Shown here: positions 1-5,627 of the stretch, piece after piece | Layout of the letters: each line of letters opens with the position of its first letter | Position numbering within the stretch: position 1 is the stretch's first letter | Source of the DNA: Candidatus Aminicenantota bacterium | GTDB taxonomy: Bacteria > Acidobacteriota > Aminicenantia > Aminicenantales > JAFGAV01 | DNA length: 8,571 nt | Direction: 5' to 3' | NCBI GenBank assembly: GCA_016867615.1 | Contig: VGJG01000057.1 | Span: forward strand, 1 to 8,571 | The notes under the pieces: generated by a model | Told to the model about the DNA's origin: nothing | The model's input: only the letters and a program-made list of their open reading frames with translations | The model's database searches: none | Program-made: the position numbers and the translations under genes

Positions 1-682
1 TGATGCCGGCCAGCTTGGGGCCGATGATGTAGCCCACGCCCAGGAAGGCGGGGCTCGTTTCCGGCCCGCGCAGGAGGAGCGAGCCCTTGCCCGCGCTCAC
101 GACCTGCTGCCATTTCTGGCCGATGACCTTGAACTCGGTCAGGAAGGTGAGGAGGGCGCCCAAACCCATGCCGGACAGGAGGAAGCCCGTGCCCCGGGCT
201 CCTTTTTGTCCGGCTTTATGGATCTCGGCCGCGGCCGTGGATTCGGGGAAGGGCAGGTCCTTCTCGGCCATGAGGATGCGCCGGGTTATGGTCACGAACA
301 TGATGCCCAGGATGCCGCCCAGGACCAGGATGACCGTCGAGATCACATAGTGGCCGGGCGTGAAAAAGGGCAGCCAGATGCCGGCGATGAACAGGGCCGG
401 CAGGGTGAAGATAGCCCCCGAGGCGATGTTGCCCCCGATCGAGCCCACGGTCCGGGCGAAGTTCTCCTCGAGGAGCGTGCCCTTGAAGCCCTTGATGACC
501 GCCATGCCCACCACGGCGGTGGTGTAGGTGGCGGCGATGGTCATGCCCGCCTTGAGGCCCAGGTAGGCGTTGGCCGCGCCCATGAAGGCGGCCAGGATGA
601 CGCCCAGGACGAGGGCCCGGGGCGTGAACTCCTTGACGTCGCTCTCGGCGGGAACCAGCGGTTTGAATTGTTCACCCGGCAT
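1..682 (-). CDS. OPT-family oligopeptide transporter, N-terminal part (cut by window edge)
   Basis: Inner-membrane transporter of the OPT family, whose members import oligopeptides or metal chelates, probably by proton coupling. The ATG at 682 is preceded by a strong ribosome binding site (AAGGAG, 8-nt spacing). The reading frame is open for 227 codons to the window edge; full-length bacterial OPT proteins are usually 600 residues or more, so most of the protein lies outside. Visible family hallmarks are the first helix around residues 22-45 with GAANAYLGLKAGM, the TLLEEN segment at 69-74, a glycine/serine-rich membrane stretch at 80-103, another helix at about 112-132, the LPFPESTAAAEI block at 143-154 (family form P-[FY]-P-E-x-x-A-x-A-E), and FLGVGYIIGPKLAG near the cut end. 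The start is 31 bp after the TonB receptor stop, so the two are probably co-transcribed. Substrate is unknown; the family call is firm. Confidence 0.93.
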   Translation of the reverse strand, partial: MPGEQFKPLVPAESDVKEFTPRALVLGVILAAFMGAANAYLGLKAGMTIAATYTTAVVGMAVIKGFKGTLLEENFARTVGSIGGNIASGAIFTLPALFIAGIWLPFFTPGHYVISTVILVLGGILGIMFVTITRRILMAEKDLPFPESTAAAEIHKAGQKGARGTGFLLSGMGLGALLTFLTEFKVIGQKWQQVVSAGKGSLLLRGPETSPAFLGVGYIIGPKLAGI

Positions 683-690
683 GTTCTTAT

Positions 691-696
691 CTCCTT
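691..696 (-). promoter_or_regulatory. Ribosome binding site of the OPT transporter gene
   Basis: On the minus strand this reads AAGGAG, 8 nt before the ATG at 682. It fixes the start of the transporter, and lies within the 31-bp gap after the receptor stop codon. Confidence 0.8.
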
Positions 697-713
697 TTCA
701 AGGAATGCATTTC

Positions 714-3521
714 TCACCATTTGAAGCGGGCCATGAGCCGCGCCTGGCGCGGATTCTGCCTTCCCCACACCTGGCCGAAGATGGGGATGTCCTCCTTGAC
801 GAAAGCCACGGGCTGCTGGCTGTTGAACAGGTTGAGCACGTCCAGCCGGAACGACAGGGCCCGGCGCGCTCCGAGTTTGAAGCTTTTCTCCAGCCCCAGG
901 TCGAGATAGGCGTGGGCCGGGGTCCGGCGCACTCCCCGTCCCTCGGGGTAAGAGTAATAGCCGCCGAAATAAGGGACATAGCCCTTCTTCTCCCAGGGAT
1001 AGCCCGACAGCCATTCGAAGGCCACGGACAGGAACATTCCCCAGGGGACGGCCAGGACGGTGTTGACCTTGACGGTGTGGTCCACCGAGTAGGGAAGCTT
1101 GCCGTACCAGCCCTCGTCTCCTATGCCGCGGCCGCCGAGCCCGCCCAGGGCCCAGTCGTAGTAGGCCTTGATCTCGGCCAGCTCGGGCAGCGGGGGGATG
1201 TAGATGTGCTTGCCGAAGAATGCGACATAATTCGTCCCGCCCTCTTCCTGGGACCAGGCGCCGGGCTCGGTCTGTCCGGGGTTCGTCCCGCGGGCCAGGC
1301 CGTAGGCGTAGGAAGCGTTGAAGAAGACCGCCGGCCCCAGCCGGCCGTTGAGCTCGAGCTCCAGGCCGCGGTAGTCGCGGCGCTTGTGCTCGAAGTTGTC
1401 GAAGAGGAATTTGTAGTTCGTCTGGGGGTCGAAGACGAGCAGGACCTCGAGCAGTTCCTTGGCCGAGGTCTGGACGTAGCGGGCCTTGACTGCCCAGTCG
1501 CGGCCCAGCCGCCGGTCGAACTCCAGCAGGAAGCGGCTCAGGAAGTTGGGCTTGATGCCTTCGGCCACGTCGAAGTTCTGGGTCGACTGCTCGGCCTGGA
1601 AGATCCAGTGAGCCGGGTCATAGACCTCCGCTTGAGTGGGGTTCTCCGGCCCCTGCCAGCGGTAGGTCCGGAAGCTCAGGCCTTGGCCGGGGTTGAAAAA
1701 CCCCAGGGCCATGGTGGTGATCAGGTCGGAGAAGCGTCCCCAGCCCAGCTTGACGACGTTGACCCCGTCGCCCGTCAAGTCCACAGTCAGCGAAACGCGC
1801 GGCGAAAGAAAATCCCCCAGGCCCCAGGACCAGAGCTTGTCCTTGTTTTGGTCCAGACAGATCTGGGTCTGGCTTCGCAGTCCGGCCATGAAGGTCACGG
1901 GCCCCCAGGTGACCTTGTCCCTGATGAACACGCCCAGGCCGTAGCTGGAGTTGGTGAAGTTGAAGGCGTTGTATTCGAAGAAAGCGGTCGGCGTGCCCAT
2001 CCCGTCGCGCCAGGTGTTGAAATGATACTTCGTCCCGGCGTCGTAGCCGTTGCCGGGGAAGATGTCCTCGTCCTGACCGGTGAAATCCACGTCGAACACC
2101 GAGGCCTGGGAATAGTACTCCAGCCCGAGCTTGATCTCGTGCCGGCCGAGTTTGGGGATATCCAGGTGCTTCGTGTACTTGAACCCGAAATCCAGCCGGT
2201 TCGACTGATCGGTCACCGTGCCGTAGGAGTTGTTCAGGTTCTGGGCCAGGTCCTCGACGTAGTGCTGGGCCGGGCCGAGGTCGCCGTCCTTGGGACGCTT
2301 GAGGTTGTCGCGGACGACCGTCCCCAGGCCGGCCTCGATGAAGGACGTCGGGCTGAGGATGCCCTTGTAGTTGAGGCGCAGGAAGGAATCGGTGTAGGTC
2401 TCGTCCTCGTAGAGCTCGGGAATGCCCGTCCCTCCCCGGGGCTCGAAGGACTGGTTCCAGGCTCCGGTCAGGGACAGGTTGTGGTCGGCCGAGAGGCTGT
2501 AGGTCAGCTTGGCGAAGAGGCTGTTGCGCCGGTAGACCTTTTCCCCCCGGGGGATGGAGAGGTAATCCAGGACGGCGTCGCTCGTCTCCTCCCGGTCGGA
2601 ATAGACGTTGTCGGAGACGAAGAACCAGAGCTTGTCCCTGATGAGCGGACCGCCGAGGTTGAGGTACCCGTTGGCCTGGGAGAAATAGTCGGGTTCGCTG
2701 CCCACCGAGAGCTGCGCCCGGCGGGCGGACTGCAGCGCCTTGTCCTGGAAGAGGAAGGCCGCTTCGCCGCTGAAGTCGTTGCCGCCGCTCTTGGTGACCA
2801 TGTTGATGATGCCGCCGTAGGCCGAGCCGTACTCGGGGCTGAAGGGGTCGGAGATGACCTGGACTTCCTCGATGGCGTCGTAATTGAGCTTCATCCCCGC
2901 GTTCTTGAGCCGGACGCCGCTGATCGTCAGCCCGTCCACGACCCAGTTGTTCCCCTCCTCGCCCTCGCCGCGGAAGCTGGGCTGGCCCTCGTCCTGGGCG
3001 TTGCCGTAGCGGGTGCTGACCCGCACGCCCGAGGCCCCGGGCGTGAACTTGACCGCGTCGACCACGGTCCGGTTGAGGACCGGGACCTGGGCGAGGTGCT
3101 CGGCGCTCAGGTTGAAGCTCGTGTCCGTGGAGGTCGTGTCGATGAGCGGCGCGGGCGCGACGACCGTGATCTCCCTCTGGATCTCGGCCGGTTTCAGGGC
3201 GGCCGTCAGCCGGGTGACCAGGCCCAGGCGGACGGCGACGTTTTCCTGAACGACCGAGGCGAACCCGTCCAGGGCGTAGGTCAGGGTGTAGACGCCGACG
3301 GGCAGCAGGGGGAAGCGGAACGCTCCGCTGGGGCCGGAGACGGTCTCGCGGCTGCCCTGCAGGCGCGGGCTCCGGGCGGTGATCGTCACCCCCGGCAGGC
3401 CGGTCCCCTCGTCGTCCAGGACGCGGCCCTGGACCTCCCCCGTCTCGCTGCCCGCGGCGGGCAGGACGGCCGCGGCGGCGAAAAGAACCAGGCTGATGAG
3501 CAGGATCGTCCTGCGGCTCAT
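714..3521 (-). CDS. Oar-like TonB-dependent outer-membrane receptor with N-terminal carboxypeptidase-regulatory-like domain
   Basis: Outer-membrane beta-barrel receptor of 935 residues, expected to move a ligand into the periplasm using energy from TonB-ExbBD. Residues 1 to about 24 form a signal peptide (MSRR, hydrophobic core 6-20, AAG/S region). Residues 29-110 form a carboxypeptidase-regulatory-like beta-sandwich (GRVLDDEGTGLPGVTI, then GAFRFPLLPVGVYTL). ITVVAPAP at 118-125 sits where a TonB-box-like segment is expected. The plug covers about 126-247, with NNWVVDGLTI at 191-200, IEEVQVISDPFSPEYG at 217-231 and GGIINMVTKSGG at 236-247. The rest is a long barrel with alternating aromatic strands, ending in ARFKW; a terminal aromatic residue is the usual barrel assembly signal. 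The ATG at 3521 has AAGGAG 5 nt upstream. The gene lies between ino1 (55-bp gap) and the OPT transporter (31-bp gap), suggesting a two-membrane import route. Similar proteins are abundant in Acidobacteriota and Myxococcota (Oar). The ligand cannot be inferred; a sugar or peptide ligand are both possible. Confidence 0.95.
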   Translation of the reverse strand: MSRRTILLISLVLFAAAAVLPAAGSETGEVQGRVLDDEGTGLPGVTITARSPRLQGSRETVSGPSGAFRFPLLPVGVYTLTYALDGFASVVQENVAVRLGLVTRLTAALKPAEIQREITVVAPAPLIDTTSTDTSFNLSAEHLAQVPVLNRTVVDAVKFTPGASGVRVSTRYGNAQDEGQPSFRGEGEEGNNWVVDGLTISGVRLKNAGMKLNYDAIEEVQVISDPFSPEYGSAYGGIINMVTKSGGNDFSGEAAFLFQDKALQSARRAQLSVGSEPDYFSQANGYLNLGGPLIRDKLWFFVSDNVYSDREETSDAVLDYLSIPRGEKVYRRNSLFAKLTYSLSADHNLSLTGAWNQSFEPRGGTGIPELYEDETYTDSFLRLNYKGILSPTSFIEAGLGTVVRDNLKRPKDGDLGPAQHYVEDLAQNLNNSYGTVTDQSNRLDFGFKYTKHLDIPKLGRHEIKLGLEYYSQASVFDVDFTGQDEDIFPGNGYDAGTKYHFNTWRDGMGTPTAFFEYNAFNFTNSSYGLGVFIRDKVTWGPVTFMAGLRSQTQICLDQNKDKLWSWGLGDFLSPRVSLTVDLTGDGVNVVKLGWGRFSDLITTMALGFFNPGQGLSFRTYRWQGPENPTQAEVYDPAHWIFQAEQSTQNFDVAEGIKPNFLSRFLLEFDRRLGRDWAVKARYVQTSAKELLEVLLVFDPQTNYKFLFDNFEHKRRDYRGLELELNGRLGPAVFFNASYAYGLARGTNPGQTEPGAWSQEEGGTNYVAFFGKHIYIPPLPELAEIKAYYDWALGGLGGRGIGDEGWYGKLPYSVDHTVKVNTVLAVPWGMFLSVAFEWLSGYPWEKKGYVPYFGGYYSYPEGRGVRRTPAHAYLDLGLEKSFKLGARRALSFRLDVLNLFNSQQPVAFVKEDIPIFGQVWGRQNPRQARLMARFKW

Positions 3522-3526
3522 GGTCT

Positions 3527-3532
3527 CTCCTT
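3527..3532 (-). promoter_or_regulatory. Ribosome binding site of the TonB-dependent receptor gene
   Basis: The minus strand reads GGAGAAGGAGAGACC directly before the ATG at 3521. The AAGGAG core is spaced 5 nt from the start, and a second GGAG lies just upstream. The 55-bp gap between ino1 and the receptor shows no hairpin followed by a T-run, so read-through from ino1 is plausible. Confidence 0.7.
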
Positions 3533-3576
3533 CTCCCGGGTCGGGATGGCGGCGGTCCTCGTGCGGCCCGTCGCCG

Positions 3577-4701
3577 TCAGGATCTCTTCCCTCTTCCGGA
3601 TGCGCGGCCCGCCCCCCGGCGGCCGTATGTCCGGATGAATTTTTCCGTCAGGCCGCGGGCTTCCGTGTCCGTGAATTGACGGGGCGGGGTCTTCATAAAA
3701 TAGGAGGAGGGCTCGAGGAGCGCCCCGGAGAGCTTGCGGTCCAGGGCCAGACGGGCGCAGCGGACGGCGTCGATGACCACGCCCGCGGAATTGGGCGAGT
3801 CCTCGACGGACAGGCGGCATTCGAGCGAGGAGGGGACGTCGCCGAAGTGGCGGCTCTCGATGCGCAGGAAGCAGAGTTTGTTGTCCTTCTGCCAGGGCAC
3901 GTAATCCGAGGGGCCGACATGGACGTCCTCGGGGCGGATGGACAGGCCCCGGGCCTTGAGCTGGGAGACGACGGCGTTGGTCTTGGAGATCTTTTTCGAG
4001 TCGAGACGCTCCCGCTCGAGCATGTTCAGGAAGTCGGTGTTGCCCCCGGTGTTGAGCTGGTACGTCCGGTCGACGGGCATGCCCCGGTCGAGGTAGAGGT
4101 TGACCAGCGTCCGGTGGAGGATCGTGGCCCCCACCTGGCTCTTGATGTCGTCGCCGATGACGGGCAGGCCCTTGCGCTCGAAGCGCCGCTGCCAGTACTT
4201 CTCGCTGGCGATGAACACCGGGATGCAGTTGATGAAGGCGCAGCCGGCCTCCAGGACCTGCTCGACATACCACTTGGTCGCTTCCTCCGAGCCCACGGGC
4301 AGGTAGTTGACCACCACCTCGGCCCGGGTCCGGCGCAGGATGCCGACGATGTCGTCCGTGGGACCGGGGGCCTTGTGAATGAGCCGGGACAGGTATTTGC
4401 CCAGTCCGTCGTGGGTCATGCCCCGGTGGACCCGGACGTTGAGGAAGGGAACGCTCGAGAATCGGGCGGTGTTGTTGGGCGGGGTGAAGACGGCCTGGCT
4501 GAGGTCCTTGCCGACCTTGTTGCGGTCGATGTCGAAGGCGGCCACGAACTCGATGTCCCGGATGTGGTAGCCGCCCAGGTCGACGTGCATGACCCCCGGG
4601 ACGAAGTCGCCCGGGCGGGCGTTCTTGTAGTACTCCACACCCTGGACGAGCGAGGAGGCGCAGTTGCCCACGCCGATGACGGCCGTCCGGATCTTTTTCA
4701 T
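3577..4701 (-). CDS. ino1: Inositol-1-phosphate synthase (myo-inositol-3-phosphate synthase family)
   Basis: NAD-dependent cytosolic enzyme of 374 residues that isomerises glucose-6-phosphate to inositol-1-phosphate, the committed step of inositol synthesis. The N-terminal Rossmann segment is [18 protein letters not shown] (8-25). Further family blocks are [21 protein letters not shown] (39-59), [10 protein letters not shown] (132-141), PVFIAS (161-166), [11 protein letters not shown] (183-193), [18 protein letters not shown] (216-233), SKKISKT (235-241), VHVGPSDYV (260-268) and [14 protein letters not shown] near the C-terminus. Lys187 and the lysines at 236, 237 and 240 lie in the blocks that form the active site in this family. 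From memory, sequence and length are close to the short actinobacterial type (Mycobacterium tuberculosis Ino1, about 367 residues), not the roughly 530-residue eukaryotic form. The last 20 residues are Arg/Gly-rich and look dispensable. The start overlaps the phosphatidyltransferase stop by four bases, so translation is probably coupled. The frame stays open upstream to 5376, but homology begins at [10 protein letters not shown]. Confidence 0.96.
   Translation of the reverse strand: MKKIRTAVIGVGNCASSLVQGVEYYKNARPGDFVPGVMHVDLGGYHIRDIEFVAAFDIDRNKVGKDLSQAVFTPPNNTARFSSVPFLNVRVHRGMTHDGLGKYLSRLIHKAPGPTDDIVGILRRTRAEVVVNYLPVGSEEATKWYVEQVLEAGCAFINCIPVFIASEKYWQRRFERKGLPVIGDDIKSQVGATILHRTLVNLYLDRGMPVDRTYQLNTGGNTDFLNMLERERLDSKKISKTNAVVSQLKARGLSIRPEDVHVGPSDYVPWQKDNKLCFLRIESRHFGDVPSSLECRLSVEDSPNSAGVVIDAVRCARLALDRKLSGALLEPSSYFMKTPPRQFTDTEARGLTEKFIRTYGRRGAGRASGRGKRS
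4698..4701 (-). promoter_or_regulatory. ATGA stop/start overlap coupling the phosphatidyltransferase to ino1
   Basis: On the minus strand these four bases read ATGA: the ATG is the ino1 start and the TGA ends the upstream phosphatidyltransferase. An AAGGAG at 4713-4718 (minus), 11 nt before the ATG, lies inside the upstream coding sequence. This arrangement normally couples translation and supports an operon making both enzymes together. Confidence 0.85.
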
Positions 4702-5363
4702 GAGCTTCGTTTCTCCTTGCCGGGTCCGCGCTCGAGCGCCCTGACCAGCAGCGTCCGCTGCACGGCGGTGATGTTGGACACGAGGGCGATGAGCCCCAGG
4801 ACGGCGGTCATGGCGATGTCGAACACGCCCAGCAGGGGGCCGGCCAGGGAAGCCAGGGCGAGAAGGATCAGGCGTTCCGCCCGCTGCATGAACCCCTCCC
4901 GGCATTCGAACCCCAGCCCCTCGGCCCGCGCCCGGGTGTAGCTGACCATGACCGAGCCGAGAAAGGCCCCTACGGGGACCCACTGCAGCCAGGTCCCGCG
5001 GAAAGAGAGCGCCAGGCCGAAATACATGCAGAATTCGGCGTAGCGGTCCAACGTGGAGTCGAGCAGGGCGCCGAATTTCGTGCGGCGGTTCGTCCGGGCG
5101 GCCACCTGCCCGTCGAGGATGTCGAGGGCGCCGCAGACGACCACGGCCGCCCCGGCCAGGACCGGCCGGCGGAGGGCGAAGAACAGCCCCGCTTCGAGCC
5201 CGGCCAGGAATCCGAGCCCGGTCAGGACGTTGGGGCTGACCTTGACCCGGCCGCAGAAGGCCAGGTGCTTTTCCGTCCAGCGCTCGAGGCGGTCCAGAAA
5301 TTCGACGGGAAAAAGCCGCAGGGAAGGTTTCGGCGTGCGCCCGTGTTCTTTCTGTGCCCGCAT
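4698..5363 (-). CDS. CDP-alcohol phosphatidyltransferase, probable phosphatidylinositol-phosphate synthase
   Basis: Integral membrane enzyme of 221 residues, expected to join CDP-diacylglycerol and inositol-1-phosphate to give phosphatidylinositol phosphate and [14 protein letters not shown] (45-55) opens the first membrane helix. The family motif runs D81-x2-D84-G85-x2-A88-A89-x8-G98-x3-D102-x3-D106, so all four metal-binding aspartates and both glycines are present, but the usual Arg after A88 is Ala, with Arg displaced to 90. [11 protein letters not shown] (141-151) and the following MQRAERL (159-165) match the part of phosphatidylinositol-phosphate synthases that carries the basic residues for the inositol phosphate, and ITAVQR near the C-terminus also recalls the mycobacterial enzyme. 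Further hydrophobic segments fit about six helices. The direct overlap with ino1 supports inositol-1-phosphate as acceptor. A phosphatidylglycerophosphate synthase or another CDP-alcohol transferase cannot be ruled out. The ATG at 5363 lacks a clear ribosome binding site; a nearly leaderless message is possible. Confidence 0.9.
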   Translation of the reverse strand: MRAQKEHGRTPKPSLRLFPVEFLDRLERWTEKHLAFCGRVKVSPNVLTGLGFLAGLEAGLFFALRRPVLAGAAVVVCGALDILDGQVAARTNRRTKFGALLDSTLDRYAEFCMYFGLALSFRGTWLQWVPVGAFLGSVMVSYTRARAEGLGFECREGFMQRAERLILLALASLAGPLLGVFDIAMTAVLGLIALVSNITAVQRTLLVRALERGPGKEKRSS

Positions 5364-5389
5364 GGGAACCGGCCAAAATGGCGAGGCTA

Positions 5390-5418
5390 AAGATATAATT
5401 TTAACGCCCCAAAATCAA
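5390..5418 (-). promoter_or_regulatory. Candidate sigma70-type promoter for the minus-strand inositol/receptor cluster
   Basis: On the minus strand, TTGATT (5418-5413), a 17-bp spacer and TATCTT (5395-5390) give four or five matches per hexamer to the sigma70 consensus, inside an AT-rich patch that stands out from its surroundings. TATATC at an overlapping position is an alternative -10 with a 15-bp spacer. Transcription would begin near 5383, about 20 nt before the phosphatidyltransferase ATG. Predicted by eye only. Confidence 0.45.
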
Positions 5419-5464
5419 GCCGCCCGGCTTCCATATACAATCTTAGTGATATTAAACCCCCCAG

Positions 5465-5482
5465 CCCCTGAGAATTCAGGGG
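5465..5482. repeat. Perfect inverted repeat (7-bp arms, 4-bp centre) between divergent promoters
   Basis: CCCCTGA and TCAGGGG flank a GAAT centre. Neither strand has a T-run after the second arm, so a Rho-independent terminator is unlikely. Its place between the two divergent candidate promoters fits a regulator binding site, but no regulator is encoded nearby and function is unproven. Confidence 0.5.
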
Positions 5483-5496
5483 AGCAAAGGACGGCG

Positions 5497-5506
5497 TCTC
5501 CGGAGA
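5497..5506. repeat. 10-bp perfect palindrome TCTCCGGAGA
   Basis: A self-complementary decamer 14 bp to the right of the 7-bp-arm dyad. It may be an operator half or chance; in GC-rich DNA such palindromes are not rare, so it counts mainly as one of three symmetric elements in about 105 bp. Confidence 0.3.
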
Positions 5507-5534
5507 GGTCGGAGGCAGCGGGCGAAGCGAGCGA

Positions 5535-5569
5535 TGGAAGGGGGATACGCGAAGCGGATTTCCCTTCCA
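5535..5569 (+). repeat. Strong stem-loop directly upstream of the kinase promoter -35 box
   Basis: TGGAAGGG (5535-5542) is the exact complement of CCCTTCCA (5562-5569). As plus-strand RNA the stem extends inward through two G-U, one A-U and one U-A pair, a single A.G mismatch, then three C/G pairs closing a GAA loop (5551-5553): 15 pairs in 35 nt. On the minus strand the two G-U pairs become C.A mismatches, so folding favours a plus-strand transcript. No T-run follows. It ends 2 bp before TTGACA. It could be the 5' leader of a longer transcript, an operator, or a copy of a dispersed intergenic repeat. Confidence 0.55.
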
Positions 5570-5571
5570 AG

Positions 5572-5600
5572 TTGACATCTTCAGCCGGATATATTACAAA
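5572..5600 (+). promoter_or_regulatory. Candidate sigma70 promoter of the kinase gene
   Basis: A perfect TTGACA (5572-5577) is followed after 17 bp by TACAAA (5595-5600), four of six matches to TATAAT, within the local AT-rich run ATATATTACAAA. Transcription would start near 5607, leaving a leader of about 20 nt that contains the GAGGGG ribosome binding site at 5611-5616. Predicted by eye; the TATATT at 5590 is too close to the -35 box (12 bp) to be its partner. Confidence 0.55.
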
Positions 5601-5627
5601 GACGGTCAGCGAGGGGATTTCATCTCT

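Noticed and set aside
570..3638. A 1022-codon open frame on the plus strand, antisense to the TonB receptor and longer than it
   Set aside because: It lacks family motifs and is dominated by Gly, Val, Leu, Glu, Asp and Gln in low-complexity order. It is the expected shadow of a GC-rich gene with strong third-position bias. The minus-strand frame has a signal peptide, domains and a barrel end.
3379..4941. A 520-codon plus-strand open frame antisense to ino1
   Set aside because: The composition is the same biased kind with no recognisable domain, while the opposite strand encodes a nearly motif-complete inositol-1-phosphate synthase.
3577..5376. A 599-codon version of ino1 starting at 5376
   Set aside because: The first 225 codons overlap the phosphatidyltransferase in another frame and are Arg/Gly/Pro-rich without homology. 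The family N-terminus begins exactly at 4701.
5465..5569. Rho-independent terminators in the divergent region
   Set aside because: Hairpins are present but none is followed by a T-run on either strand, and both flanking genes start here rather than end.
5387..5578. A 63-codon minus-strand open frame in the divergent intergenic region
   Set aside because: It has no ribosome binding site or family resemblance, and covers promoter elements and inverted repeats.
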